Shown here: piece by piece, positions 8,372 to 16,504 of the stretch
Numbering within the stretch: position 1 is the stretch's first letter
Layout: every line of letters begins with the position of its first letter
Source of the DNA: Salinimicrobium tongyeongense
Lineage (GTDB): Bacteria > Bacteroidota > Bacteroidia > Flavobacteriales > Flavobacteriaceae
Assembly (NCBI RefSeq): GCF_026109735.1
Contig: NZ_CP069620.1
Location: 2,604,001-2,668,000, forward strand
Reading direction: 5' to 3'
Length of the DNA: 64,000 nucleotides
Made by a program: the position numbers and the translations under genes
The notes under the pieces: model-generated
Seen by the model: only the letters and a program-made list of their open reading frames with translations
What the model was told of the DNA's origin: nothing
Database searches by the model: none

Positions 8372-8434
8372 ACCTTAAACCTTGAACCTTGAACCTTGAA
8401 CCTTAAACCTTAAACCTTGAACCTTAAACCTGGA
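8372..8434 (+). repeat. Tandem heptamer array ACCTTRA, nine units
   Basis: Nine head-to-tail 7-mers without gaps: ACCTTAA or ACCTTGA in mixed order, ending with ACCTGGA. The purine at position 6 varies while all other positions are fixed in the first eight units. It has no spacers, so it is not a CRISPR. It lies between apt and the converging 49-residue gene. Confidence 0.95.
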
Positions 8435-8442
8435 ACTAACTT

Positions 8443-8592
8443 TTAGAGTGAATTTTTGGTCACCCAGGTTTTCCAGCCAATAATAGCCTTTTGAACTTTT
8501 GTGGCTTTCGCCAAATCCAGCTGTCTCTTTGTGTAGCTGGGGAGCACCTTTTTATTGATCTTCGAAAGTGTCTTGAAAAATGTCTTTTTCAT
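8443..8592 (-). CDS. Conserved 49-residue basic flavobacterial protein
   Basis: ATG at 8590-8592 and stop TAA at 8443-8445 give 49 residues beginning MKKTFFKTLSKINKKVLP and ending GWKTWVTKNSL. It is very basic, with no membrane segment. I recognise this as a short protein common in Flavobacteriaceae, sometimes labelled SsrA-binding-like in databases. That label is not supported by its size. It may be an RNA- or ribosome-associated peptide, but function is unknown. It ends 9 bp from the heptamer repeat array. Confidence 0.7.
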   Translation of the reverse strand: MKKTFFKTLSKINKKVLPSYTKRQLDLAKATKVQKAIIGWKTWVTKNSL

Positions 8593-8799
8593 GCCGGTTG
8601 GTTTCTATCAAAGATATTAATTTTCAGAAATTTCCTGCTTCAGAAGAAAACAGGTGCTGCCATCTCATTAAGTTGTGGGCCTCTTGGTATTTCTTCTGAA
8701 ATTTTTTTTAAAGTTGAGCTTTACTGAAGCTGATGTTCTGTAAAAGAGCTAAAATAGGCGCGTTCGCTGAGAATCTTTTATCTTAGCAAAAAAAAATTG

Positions 8800-9747
8800 A
8801 TGAGCGTACTATTTATTATCCTGGGTTTTATTTTGTTGGTTGTTGGAGGTGAATTCCTTGTGAGATCATCTGTTGCAATTTCTTTAAAGCTGAAACTTTC
8901 CCGAATGGTTATTGGTCTTACCGTGGTCTCTTTTGCCACCTCGGCGCCAGAGCTGCTGGTGAGCCTGCAGGCGGCATTAGAAGGGTTTTCGGATATTTCC
9001 CTGGGTAATGTCATAGGTTCTAACATTGCGAACATAGGCCTGGTGCTGGGAATTACAGCCATGATCTCTCCTTTAGTTATAGACAGGGAATTTTTCAGGT
9101 TCAACTGGCCGGTGATGATGCTCTTTTCCATGGCATTGTACTACTTTCTGTTTACGGCCAATGTACTTTCCCGCATTGAGGGCATTATTCTGGTTGCTGC
9201 CATTGTACTTTATCTTGTTTTACTGATTCGTCGTGCCCGCCGCAAGCCCGAACTGCAGCCCGATGAAGTAGATCCCGATCTTAAAGTGGCTTCAAACTTT
9301 AAGACAATTCTCTGGTTAATTATTGGAGGTGCAGCTCTTTACTTTGGATCGGAATTCCTGGTTTCGGGTGCTGTTGACCTGGCATCGGCCCTCGGTGTCA
9401 GCGAAAGGGTGATCTCTGTTACCATGATCGCGGTGGGTACCAGTGTGCCCGAGCTGGCGGCTTCGGTCATTGCCGCTATGAAACAGGAAAAAGCCATTTC
9501 CCTTGGAAACCTCATTGGCTCCAATATCTTTAACATTGCTTCGGTATTGGGGATTACCGCTTTAATTCAGCCTATCCTGGTCAAATCTGATGCCATTCTA
9601 AGCAGCGATATCTTCTGGATGATAGGGATAGCCTTTATTCTAGTTCCGCTGGCTTTGCTTCCGAAGAAATTTTCGTTGAACAGATGGAAAGGTTTCCTGC
9701 TTTTTGCCGGCTATGCTGTTTTTGTGAGTTTAGCTTTTATTGGGTAG
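8800..9747 (+). CDS. Calcium/sodium antiporter, CaCA family (YrbG-like)
   Basis: 315 residues from ATG at 8800, preferred over the in-frame TTG at 8797. About ten membrane segments form two inverted halves. Each half has the family's alpha-repeat: TSAPELLVSLQAAL with LGNVIGSNIANIGLVLGI in the first, and TSVPELAASVIAAM with LGNLIGSNIFNIASVLGI in the second. The Glu residues in SAPE/SVPE and the Asn residues in GSNI form the ion-binding site of this family. It exchanges Ca2+ (or K+) for Na+ or H+ across the inner membrane. It is monocistronic. Confidence 0.93.
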   Translation: MSVLFIILGFILLVVGGEFLVRSSVAISLKLKLSRMVIGLTVVSFATSAPELLVSLQAALEGFSDISLGNVIGSNIANIGLVLGITAMISPLVIDREFFRFNWPVMMLFSMALYYFLFTANVLSRIEGIILVAAIVLYLVLLIRRARRKPELQPDEVDPDLKVASNFKTILWLIIGGAALYFGSEFLVSGAVDLASALGVSERVISVTMIAVGTSVPELAASVIAAMKQEKAISLGNLIGSNIFNIASVLGITALIQPILVKSDAILSSDIFWMIGIAFILVPLALLPKKFSLNRWKGFLLFAGYAVFVSLAFIG

Positions 9748-9794
9748 CAAATAACCAGGGTCTTCTTAATAAAATATAATATTTTTAAAAACCT

Positions 9795-9812
9795 CCCCTA
9801 AATTTTTAGGGG
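9795..9812 (+). promoter_or_regulatory. Hairpin CCCCTAAA-TT-TTTAGGGG between antiporter and glnN
   Basis: A perfect 8-bp stem with a 2-nt centre, 48 bp after the antiporter stop and 57 bp before glnN. It lacks a following T-run, so it may be a weak terminator or an operator for the downstream gene. Confidence 0.4.
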
Positions 9813-9818
9813 GTGTAA

Positions 9819-9841
9819 ACAAATATTAAATATATTTGTTG
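9819..9841 (+). promoter_or_regulatory. glnN promoter region: palindrome AACAAATAT-n5-ATATTTGTT with -7 TATATTTG
   Basis: A perfect 9-bp inverted repeat with 5-nt spacing contains a consensus -7 element TATATTTG at 9831-9838, 31 bp ahead of the glnN ATG. The overlap of a palindrome with the promoter suggests operator control, plausibly by nitrogen status. No known regulator box was recognised. Confidence 0.5.
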
Positions 9842-9868
9842 CCGTTAACCACTAAAACACATTCATAA

Positions 9869-12055
9869 ATGGCAACTTTAAGATTCCAGGCACTCAAGGA
9901 GACTTTAAATCGCAAACCTTTAGAAATCGACGAAAACGAACGGCGTTCAGAGCTTTTTGGCCGCAATGTTTTCAGCGAAAGTGTGATGCGACAATTCCTA
10001 ACTAAAGAGGCATACCAAAGTGTCAAGGAGGCCAATGCAACCGGAAAAAAGATTGACCGCACAATTGCCGATCACATCTCTACCGGAATGAAAGAATGGG
10101 CTATTTCTAAAGGGGCTACCCATTATACCCACTGGTTTCAGCCACTTACCGGGAGCACTGCCGAAAAGCACGATGCTTTTTTTGAAACTATTGGCGATGG
10201 CCTGGCAATTGAGAAATTTGGGGGCGGGCAGCTTGTACAGCAGGAACCCGATGCTTCAAGCTTCCCGAACGGGGGAATAAGAAATACTTTTGAAGCCCGG
10301 GGTTATACCGCCTGGGACCCAACTTCTCCGGCATTTATATATGGAACTACTTTATGTATTCCCAGTGTATTCGTTTCTTATACTGGAGATGCGCTAGATT
10401 ATAAAACACCACTTTTAAGAGCCTTGCAGGCGGTTGACCAGGCTGCGACCGATGTGGCTAAATACTTCGATAAAAATGTAAGTAAAGTTCAGGCTACTTT
10501 AGGATGGGAGCAGGAATATTTTTTAATAGATTCGGCTTTGGCAACATCAAGGCCCGACATACAGCTGGCAGGAAGAACCCTGCTTGGCCATTCCCCGGCT
10601 AAAGGCCAGCAGTTAGACGACCATTACTTTGGGTCTATTCCCTCACGGGTTCTGGCCTACATGAGAGACCTTGAAAAAGAGTGTATGCTATTGGGGATTC
10701 CCGTAAAAACCAGGCATAACGAGGTGGCACCAAACCAGTTTGAGCTTGCCCCAATTTTTGAAGAGGCCAACCTGGCGGTAGACCACAACTCGCTGCTTAT
10801 GGACATTATGCAAAGAGTGGCCGATCGTCACAGCTTTGTGGTTCTTTTCCATGAGAAGCCATTTGCAGGAATTAATGGTAGTGGAAAACACAATAACTGG
10901 TCGTTGAGCACAGATACCGGTGTGAACCTTTTGGGCCCGGGCTCTACGCCAATGAAAAACCTTCAGTTTTTGACATTTTTCATCAATACCATCAAAGCCG
11001 TTCATGATAACGAGGAACTTTTAAGAGCTACTATTGCCAGTGCTTCAAACGACTTCAGGCTTGGTGCCAATGAAGCGCCGCCGGCAATTATCTCTACATT
11101 TATTGGTTCCCAGTTAACCGAAGTCCTTGATGAGCTTGAAAAAGTGACCGACGGGAAACTTTCCCCTGCCGAGAAAACTGAATTGAAATTAAATGTAGTT
11201 GGAAAAATTCCTGAAATCCTTCTGGATAATACCGATAGAAACAGGACTTCTTCTTTTGCTTTCACCGGTAACAAATTTGAATTCCGTGCAGTAGGCTCAA
11301 CAGCCAACTGTGCCGAACCTATGACTGCCCTTAACTCTATAGTGGCCAAGCAGCTTATAGACTTCAAAAAAGAGGTTGACAGCCTTGTGAAGAAAAAGAA
11401 AATGAAGAAGGACGATGCCATCTTTAACGTGCTTAGGGAATACATCAAGCAGTCCAAAAATATTCGCTTCGAAGGAGACGGATACTCTGAAGAGTGGGAA
11501 AAAGAAGCTGCAAAACGCGGACTTTCAAACAACCGAAATACACCCGAAGCTCTTAAAGCCCTCGTGAACAAAGAGACCATAGACATGTACCGCAAACTTG
11601 GGGTGATGAACGAGATAGAGATTGAAGCGCGTCATGAGATCCAGCTTGAAGAATACATCATGAGGGTGCAAATTGAAAGCCGTATCCTTGGGGATATTGC
11701 CCGTAACCACGTGATCCCCACAGCCATTAGGTACCAGAACATCCTTATCAAGAATGTACGCGGCTTAAAAGAAATTTTTGCTGATGATTTCAAGGAACAC
11801 TCAAAAGAGCAACTCGAGATCATTAAAGAGATTTCAGAAAGAATCGAAAAGATAAATTCGGGTATTACTGAAATGATCGAGGCGCGTAAAAAGGCAAATA
11901 AACTTGAAGATGCCGAAGAAAAAGCTTTTGCATATTGCAATGATGTCAAGCCTTTCTTTGAAACCATCCGTTACCACTGTGATAAACTGGAATTGTTGAT
12001 AGACGACGAGATTTGGCCATTGACCAAGTACCGCGAACTACTATTCACTAGATAA
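9869..12055 (+). CDS. glnN: Glutamine synthetase type III
   Basis: 728 residues, the size of the GSIII class typical of Bacteroidota, much longer than GSI at about 470. It makes glutamine from glutamate, ammonia and ATP in the cytosol. Visible features are the GSIII N-terminus (FGRNVFSESVMRQFL), the catalytic-core strand LGWEQEYFLID with metal-binding Glu residues, PVKTRHNEVAPNQFELAP, the loop HEKPFAGINGSGKHNNWSLS, and the GSIII signature ASNDFRLGANEAPPAI. The C-terminal 200 residues are helical and end in NDVKPFFETIRYHCDKLE and LWPLTKYRELLF-like sequence. Transcription starts from a palindrome-associated promoter and ends at a strong terminator, so it is a single-gene unit. Confidence 0.97.
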   Translation: MATLRFQALKETLNRKPLEIDENERRSELFGRNVFSESVMRQFLTKEAYQSVKEANATGKKIDRTIADHISTGMKEWAISKGATHYTHWFQPLTGSTAEKHDAFFETIGDGLAIEKFGGGQLVQQEPDASSFPNGGIRNTFEARGYTAWDPTSPAFIYGTTLCIPSVFVSYTGDALDYKTPLLRALQAVDQAATDVAKYFDKNVSKVQATLGWEQEYFLIDSALATSRPDIQLAGRTLLGHSPAKGQQLDDHYFGSIPSRVLAYMRDLEKECMLLGIPVKTRHNEVAPNQFELAPIFEEANLAVDHNSLLMDIMQRVADRHSFVVLFHEKPFAGINGSGKHNNWSLSTDTGVNLLGPGSTPMKNLQFLTFFINTIKAVHDNEELLRATIASASNDFRLGANEAPPAIISTFIGSQLTEVLDELEKVTDGKLSPAEKTELKLNVVGKIPEILLDNTDRNRTSSFAFTGNKFEFRAVGSTANCAEPMTALNSIVAKQLIDFKKEVDSLVKKKKMKKDDAIFNVLREYIKQSKNIRFEGDGYSEEWEKEAAKRGLSNNRNTPEALKALVNKETIDMYRKLGVMNEIEIEARHEIQLEEYIMRVQIESRILGDIARNHVIPTAIRYQNILIKNVRGLKEIFADDFKEHSKEQLEIIKEISERIEKINSGITEMIEARKKANKLEDAEEKAFAYCNDVKPFFETIRYHCDKLELLIDDEIWPLTKYRELLFTR

Positions 12056-12078
12056 TTTCTTCTGAAAAAACCATTTTT

Positions 12079-12108
12079 AAGGCACCTTATTTTTTGGTGC
12101 CTTTTTTT
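12079..12108 (+). terminator. Rho-independent terminator after glnN
   Basis: AAGGCACC, a 9-nt T-rich loop, GGTGCCTT, then a run of T. It begins 24 bp after the glnN stop. Confidence 0.85.
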
Positions 12109-12145
12109 ATTGCACAAAACCGAAGGTCAAAAAACCTAAACTAAT

Positions 12146-12153
12146 TATCTTTG
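12146..12153 (+). promoter_or_regulatory. -7 element (TATCTTTG) for purM
   Basis: TATCTTTG matches TAnnTTTG exactly and lies 19 bp before ATG 12172. The predicted start site is near 12160, which rules out the in-frame TTG at 12151 as start. Confidence 0.5.
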
Positions 12154-12171
12154 ACCAGCAAATCCATTTAC

Positions 12172-13353
12172 ATGAGCCAGGAAGTAAGTAAAAGATATGC
12201 CGGCCGCGGAGTTTCTGCCGGGAAAGAAGACGTTCACAACGCCATTAAGAATGTCAATAAAGGACTTTTCCCAAAAGCCTTTTGCAAAATCGTGCCCGAT
12301 CATCTTACCGGCGATGAAGATTACTGCCTCATTATGCATGCCGATGGTGCCGGAACCAAATCTTCCCTTGCTTACATGTACTGGAAGGAAACCGGCGACC
12401 TCAATGTGTGGAAAGGAATTGCCCAGGATGCGCTTATCATGAACATTGACGACCTGCTGTGCGTTGGTGCCGTAGATAACATCATGCTTTCTTCAACCAT
12501 TGGGCGTAATAAGAACCTGGTGCCCGGTGAAGTGATCTCAGCCATAATCAACGGTACCGAAGAGCTTCTTGACGACCTAAAAAACTTTGGGATAAATATA
12601 CATTCCACCGGCGGTGAAACTGCAGATGTTGGTGATCTGGTACGCACCATAATCGTAGATTCTACCGTAACCGCAAGGATGAAGCGCAGCGATGTTATCG
12701 ACAATGCCAGCATCAAACCCGGAAATGTGATTGTTGGCCTGGCTTCTTTTGGACAGGCAACTTACGAGAAAGAATACAACGGCGGCATGGGCAGCAACGG
12801 GCTCACCTCTGCGCGCCACGATGTCTTCGGAAAGAGCTTAGCTGATAAATATCCCGAAAGTTTTGACGCTTCCATCCCCAATGAACTTGTCTACAGTGGC
12901 TCCAGAAAACTCACCGATGCAGTTGAAGGCAGTCCTATAGATGCGGGTAAACTCGTGCTTTCTCCCACCCGTACTTATGCTCCGGTGATTAAAAAGATTC
13001 TCGAAAAGTACTCTAAAAATGACATTTTTGGAATGGTACACTGCAGTGGGGGCGCACAAACCAAGGTCTTACATTTCGTAAATAACGTTCATGTGGTAAA
13101 AGACAACCTTTTTGAGGTCCCGCCATTATTTAAACTCATTCAGCAGGAAAGCAAAACCGACTGGAAGGAGATGTACCAGGTGTTCAACATGGGGCATAGG
13201 ATGGAGCTTTATGTAAATGAATCTGTAGCTCAGGATATTATAGCAATCTCCAAATCCTTCAACGTAGATGCACAAATAGTGGGTAGGGTAGAAGCTTCAG
13301 AAGAAAAGAAACTAACGATTAGGAGTGAGTTTGGGGAGTTTGAATATTTGTAA
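12172..13353 (+). CDS. purM: Phosphoribosylformylglycinamidine cyclo-ligase, Bacteroidota PurM type
   Basis: 393 residues from ATG 12172. It closes the imidazole ring, turning FGAM into AIR with ATP in de novo purine synthesis. Visible: the N-terminal YAGRGVSAGKEDVHNA, MHADGAGTKSSLAYMYW and MNIDDLLCVGA (metal and ATP contacts of the PurM fold), the glycine-rich IHSTGGETADVGDLVRT, then VIVGLASFGQATYEKEYNGG, and a C-terminal AIRS_C domain with MVHCSGGAQTKVLHF and QVFNMGHRMELYV. It is longer than E. coli PurM (about 345) by insertions usual in Bacteroidota. A database label of AIR synthase-related protein is possible. Confidence 0.9.
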   Translation: MSQEVSKRYAGRGVSAGKEDVHNAIKNVNKGLFPKAFCKIVPDHLTGDEDYCLIMHADGAGTKSSLAYMYWKETGDLNVWKGIAQDALIMNIDDLLCVGAVDNIMLSSTIGRNKNLVPGEVISAIINGTEELLDDLKNFGINIHSTGGETADVGDLVRTIIVDSTVTARMKRSDVIDNASIKPGNVIVGLASFGQATYEKEYNGGMGSNGLTSARHDVFGKSLADKYPESFDASIPNELVYSGSRKLTDAVEGSPIDAGKLVLSPTRTYAPVIKKILEKYSKNDIFGMVHCSGGAQTKVLHFVNNVHVVKDNLFEVPPLFKLIQQESKTDWKEMYQVFNMGHRMELYVNESVAQDIIAISKSFNVDAQIVGRVEASEEKKLTIRSEFGEFEYL

Positions 13354-13358
13354 TACGG

Positions 13359-13400
13359 TTCTCGCAGAGACCGCAAAGCTTTTGCGCAGAGACCGCGAAG
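13359..13400 (+). repeat. Left boundary repeat of the GxxExxY gene
   Basis: TTCTCGCAGAGACCGCAAAG (13359-13378), then a partial second copy of GCAGAGACCGCRAAG (13386-13400). It begins 6 bp after the purM stop. The outer bases TTCTCGCA form an inverted match with TGCGAGAA on the far side of the gene. Confidence 0.7.
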
Positions 13401-13418
13401 ATTTTGTAACTTAATTGA

Positions 13419-13796
13419 ATGACAGAAAATGAGATTTCCTTCAGGATTATTGGCTGCGCCATGGAGCTTCATCGTAAGGTGGGGGCGGGACTTCTCGAAT
13501 CTGCCTATGAAAACGCTTTGGCTTATGAGCTTAAGAGTGCAGGTTTAACAGTACAGCAGCAACTTGCAATGCCTTTCGTGTATAAGGAAATTAAAATGGA
13601 TGTTGGTTATAGAATTGATTTGCTTGTCGAAAACAAGGTAATCGTTGAAATAAAATCTTTAGAAAATCTTGCGCCAGTACATTTTTCTCAGTTACTAACA
13701 TATCTAAAACTTTCTGAGAAGAAGCTGGGTTTGCTTATAAATTTTAATTGTAAAACACTTAAGGAAGGAATCCATAGATTAGTAAATAATCTATAG
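13419..13796 (+). CDS. GxxExxY protein (PD-(D/E)XK-like small protein)
   Basis: 125 residues, soluble. It carries the family name motif as GAGLLESAYENAL (residues about 22-34) after GCAMELHRKV. A nuclease-like core follows: VGYRIDLLVENKVIVEIKSLENL, which has the D-x(n)-E-x-K spacing of PD-(D/E)XK enzymes, then HFSQLLTYLKLSEKKLGLLINFN. The biological role of the family is unknown. The gene is exactly framed by inverted, GCAAAG-rich repeats, which suggests it travels or was inserted as a unit between purM and msrA. A promoter is not obvious. Confidence 0.85.
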   Translation: MTENEISFRIIGCAMELHRKVGAGLLESAYENALAYELKSAGLTVQQQLAMPFVYKEIKMDVGYRIDLLVENKVIVEIKSLENLAPVHFSQLLTYLKLSEKKLGLLINFNCKTLKEGIHRLVNNL

Positions 13797-13798
13797 AA

Positions 13799-13839
13799 TC
13801 TGCGTTTTCTGCGTTTAGCCTTTGCGCCCTTTGCGAGAA
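13799..13839 (+). repeat. Right boundary repeat of the GxxExxY gene, reaching into msrA
   Basis: TCTGCGTTTTCTGCG followed by TTTGCGCCCTTTGCGAGAA (13821-13839). On the complementary strand this reads TTCTCGCAAAGG, mirroring the left boundary repeat. The msrA stop codon and its last seven codons lie inside this repeat. Confidence 0.7.
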
Positions 13840-14315
13840 ATTAAAGACTCTTCTTTCAGGAATTTTAACTTCGGTTCGATATACCTCCTACAAAACGGAG
13901 CATCCGGATTTTTTCTGTAGTAATCTCGTATCTGCTCCCTTGAAGCCTTAAATTCCGCAAATGCCAAAACCTGTGTCACCAGTGGTTCCTCAAACTGCTG
14001 CTGAAGTTTTTTCAGGATATTTCTAATTTCAATTTCCTCTTCCGAAGAGAAAAAATAAACCGCACTTCGATATTTTTCCCGGAATGAATGATTTGAAGTG
14101 GAATTGTGCGTGTGAAGGTGCACCTCTAAAAGCCGCTCCAAATTTGCCATTTTTGGCAGGTAATGTACAATCACAGCTTCAGAGAAAGCATTGGCGGGAG
14201 CGTGAGAGGCAATGTATCCCTGCTCTACTTTCACCACGCCTTCCACCGCCTGGAACACCGCTTCGGTACACCAGTGGCAACCTCCACCCAGGCCTATCTT
14301 CTTAATTGCAGTCAT
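13815..14315 (-). CDS. msrA: Peptide-methionine (S)-S-oxide reductase (MsrA)
   Basis: 166 residues, cytosolic. It repairs oxidised methionine. The catalytic Cys lies in GGGCHWCTEAVFQ at residues 10-22, a close variant of the usual GGCFWC. VEGVVKVEQGYIASH, EAVIVHYLP, the H-T-H-N-ST strand LHTHNSTSNHSFREKYRSA and the later CRRYIEPKL match the family. The final residues SLISRKGRKG are encoded by the repeat that borders the GxxExxY gene, so the original C-terminus was probably replaced or extended by repeat sequence. The active-site half is unaffected. Confidence 0.92.
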   Translation of the reverse strand: MTAIKKIGLGGGCHWCTEAVFQAVEGVVKVEQGYIASHAPANAFSEAVIVHYLPKMANLERLLEVHLHTHNSTSNHSFREKYRSAVYFFSSEEEIEIRNILKKLQQQFEEPLVTQVLAFAEFKASREQIRDYYRKNPDAPFCRRYIEPKLKFLKEESLISRKGRKG

Positions 14316-14360
14316 TGTTCTAAAGATACAAAAGAAGCTTTAATTAGAATTACCTGCTGA

Positions 14361-14397
14361 TCTCTGCGTTTTTTCCTTTGGCGTCTTTGCGAGAAAA
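14361..14397 (+). repeat. Third copy of the GCAAAG-rich repeat, upstream of prfA
   Basis: TCTCTGCGTTTTTTCC followed by a segment ending TCTTTGCGAGAAA. It matches the right boundary of the GxxExxY gene in sequence and orientation but has no such gene beside it. It lies between the msrA start and the prfA promoter. Confidence 0.65.
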
Positions 14398-14480
14398 ATC
14401 TTTGTAATATCGAGCCTGGCCTTGCTGAATAATTTTTATCTCCGGCACAAATCCTTTTCAGAAATCCGACGGATTTATCG

Positions 14481-14488
14481 TAAATTTG
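14481..14488 (+). promoter_or_regulatory. -7 element (TAAATTTG) for prfA
   Basis: TAAATTTG matches TAnnTTTG, 19 bp before ATG 14507. A purine-rich AAGGAGATG also precedes the start codon, one of the few Shine-Dalgarno-like sites in the window. Confidence 0.5.
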
Positions 14489-14506
14489 CCACTTTAAGGA
14501 GATGTT

Positions 14507-15583
14507 ATGATCGAGAAACTGAATATTGTGAAGCAACGCTTTGACGAGGTGAATGACCTGATCATTCAGCCCGATGTGATTGCCGATCAAAAGCGTTATA
14601 TAGAGCTGAACAAAGAGTACAAGGAGTTAAAGAAATTGATGGATGTTCGCGCAGAGTACGTGAGCCTTATCGAAAATAAAAAGGAGGCCGAAGAGATCAT
14701 CGCCGATGGCAGTGATCCCGAAATGACCGAAATGGCCAAACTTCAGCTTGAAGAAGCTAAAGAGCAGATCCCGGGAATGGAGGAGAAGATAAGGATGATG
14801 CTTGTGCCAAAAGACCCTGAAGACGCCAAGAACGTGGTGATGGAGATTCGCGCCGGTACCGGTGGGGACGAAGCCAGTATTTTTGCCGGCGACCTTTACC
14901 GCATGTACACCAAATACATTGAAAGCAAAGGCTGGAAGCACCAGATCGTTGACTTTAGCGAGGGTACCAGCGGCGGATTCAAGGAAATTATTTTTGACGT
15001 TACGGGCGAAGATGTCTACGGAACTTTAAAATTTGAAGCCGGGGTACACCGTGTACAGCGCGTACCTCAAACCGAAACCCAGGGCCGGGTGCATACCTCG
15101 GCTGCTACGGTGATGGTATTGCCCGAAGCCGAAGAATTTGATGTGGAGATTGACCCTAAAGATGTGCGGATTGATTATTTCTGTTCTTCGGGGCCCGGTG
15201 GGCAGTCGGTGAACACCACCTATTCGGCGGTGCGTTTAACCCACATTCCCACAGGACTGGTGGCGCAGTGCCAGGATCAGAAATCTCAGCATAAAAACAA
15301 GGAAAAAGCTTTCCGCGTGTTGAGGTCAAGGCTTTACGAACAGGAGCTGGCCAAGAAGATGGAGGCCGATGCCGCCAAGCGAAACTCCATGGTTTCTAGC
15401 GGAGACAGGAGTGCGAAGATACGTACCTATAATTATGCGCAGGGCCGGGTGACCGATCACCGCATTGGTCTTACCCTGTACGATCTTGGGAACATCATCA
15501 ATGGCGATATCCAGAAGATCATAGACGAATTACAACTAGTAGAAAACACAGAAAAACTGAAAGAGAATTCCGACGTTTTTTAG
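14507..15583 (+). CDS. prfA: Peptide chain release factor 1
   Basis: 358 residues, the normal RF1 length. It ends translation at UAA and UAG on the ribosome. Domain 1 is a helical bundle (1-100). Domain 2 holds the stop-codon-reading tripeptide as PQT in [16 protein letters not shown], where E. coli RF1 has PAT. The peptidyl-tRNA hydrolysis motif G231-G232-Q233 sits in [18 protein letters not shown]. The end [17 protein letters not shown] is typical. Its own promoter and a downstream terminator mark a single-gene unit. No PrmC gene, which methylates the GGQ glutamine, is adjacent. Confidence 0.97.
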   Translation: MIEKLNIVKQRFDEVNDLIIQPDVIADQKRYIELNKEYKELKKLMDVRAEYVSLIENKKEAEEIIADGSDPEMTEMAKLQLEEAKEQIPGMEEKIRMMLVPKDPEDAKNVVMEIRAGTGGDEASIFAGDLYRMYTKYIESKGWKHQIVDFSEGTSGGFKEIIFDVTGEDVYGTLKFEAGVHRVQRVPQTETQGRVHTSAATVMVLPEAEEFDVEIDPKDVRIDYFCSSGPGGQSVNTTYSAVRLTHIPTGLVAQCQDQKSQHKNKEKAFRVLRSRLYEQELAKKMEADAAKRNSMVSSGDRSAKIRTYNYAQGRVTDHRIGLTLYDLGNIINGDIQKIIDELQLVENTEKLKENSDVF

Positions 15584-15596
15584 AACATAATTACAA

Positions 15597-15623
15597 AAGC
15601 TGCTGCACTCCGGCAGCTTTTTT
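15597..15623 (+). terminator. Rho-independent terminator after prfA
   Basis: AAGCTGC (15597-15603), a 9-nt loop, GCAGCTT (15613-15619), then T-rich sequence. It fits the 52-bp gap between prfA and pyrF. Confidence 0.7.
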
Positions 15624-15634
15624 ATTTCCAGCCA

Positions 15635-16444
15635 ATGACCACTTCCCAGCTTACCGAACAAATACGCCTCAAAAAATCCTTTTTGTGTATAGGTCTTGAT
15701 GTAGATCTTAACAAAATTCCGAAGCAGCTTTTAAAAGAAGAAGATCCCATTTTCGCTTTCAACAAGGCAATTATTGACGCCACCCATCACCTGGCTGTGG
15801 CCTATAAGCCCAACCTGGCCTTTTACGAGGCCCACGGGATAAAAGGCTGGAAGGCACTGGAAAAAACCATTAATTACCTCAACGAAAATCACCCAAACAT
15901 TTTTAGCATTGCCGATGCAAAAAGGGGCGATATAGGCAATACTTCGGGCATGTACGCAAAAGCCTTTTTTGAAGACCTTAATTTTGATTCGGTTACCGTA
16001 GCGCCATACATGGGAAAAGATTCCGTAGAGCCGTTTTTGGCCTACCAGGATAAGCACACCATTTTACTGGCGCTTACCTCTAACGCCGGTGCATACGATT
16101 TTCAGACGCAAAGACTAAATGGAGAAGAACTTTACAAAAAAGTCATCAAAACCTCCAAAAAATGGAATAATGGTCAAAACCTTATGTATGTGGTGGGTGC
16201 TACAAAGGCCGAATACCTGCAGGAAATACGAAAAATTATCCCCGAAAGCTTTTTGCTGGTGCCGGGAGTAGGCGCGCAGGGCGGAAGTTTGGAAGAAGTA
16301 TGTAAATTCGGGATGAACCGCAATGTTGGCCTGCTCGTGAATGCTTCTCGAGCCGTGATCTATGCTTCGGAAGGAATGGATTTTGCTGAAGCAGCTGCAG
16401 CAGAAGCAAAAAAAATGCAGCAGGAAATGGCTGCTTTTTTATAG
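15635..16444 (+). CDS. pyrF: Orotidine-5'-phosphate decarboxylase, type 2
   Basis: 269 residues. It decarboxylates OMP to UMP, the last step of pyrimidine synthesis. Its length and motif order are those of the type 2 subfamily: [14 protein letters not shown] at the N-terminus, [13 protein letters not shown], then the catalytic charge network in [14 protein letters not shown] (D-x-K-R-G-D). [27 protein letters not shown] and [16 protein letters not shown] complete the phosphate-binding side. It starts just after the prfA terminator and is probably transcribed separately. Confidence 0.95.
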   Translation: MTTSQLTEQIRLKKSFLCIGLDVDLNKIPKQLLKEEDPIFAFNKAIIDATHHLAVAYKPNLAFYEAHGIKGWKALEKTINYLNENHPNIFSIADAKRGDIGNTSGMYAKAFFEDLNFDSVTVAPYMGKDSVEPFLAYQDKHTILLALTSNAGAYDFQTQRLNGEELYKKVIKTSKKWNNGQNLMYVVGATKAEYLQEIRKIIPESFLLVPGVGAQGGSLEEVCKFGMNRNVGLLVNASRAVIYASEGMDFAEAAAAEAKKMQQEMAAFL

Positions 16445-16463
16445 GATTTTCTTCGGAAGAATA

Positions 16464-16490
16464 CCTGTCAAAAATGGCACTTTTGGCACC
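16464..16490 (+). repeat. AAAATGGCA palindrome family, copy between pyrF and the BtuF-like gene
   Basis: The segment starts CCTGTCAAAAATGGCAC and continues TTTTGGCACC. It is an imperfect palindrome closely related to the perfect one at 23881-23915, and it ends 15 bp before the next start codon. Confidence 0.55.
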
Positions 16491-16504
16491 TCATTTTTTT
16501 ATGC

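Noticed and set aside
8372-8434. Short-period tandem repeat as a possible CRISPR array
   Set aside because: The unit is 7 bp with no spacers, and no cas gene is in the window; the TTGAMTA array at 45691 is the same kind.
8491-8727. 78-codon plus-strand frame
   Set aside because: It is antisense to the 49-residue flavobacterial protein at 8443-8592, whose sequence is recognisable.
11002-11595. 197-codon minus-strand frame inside glnN
   Set aside because: Shadow frame opposite conserved glutamine synthetase motifs; Ser/Phe-rich and without family features.
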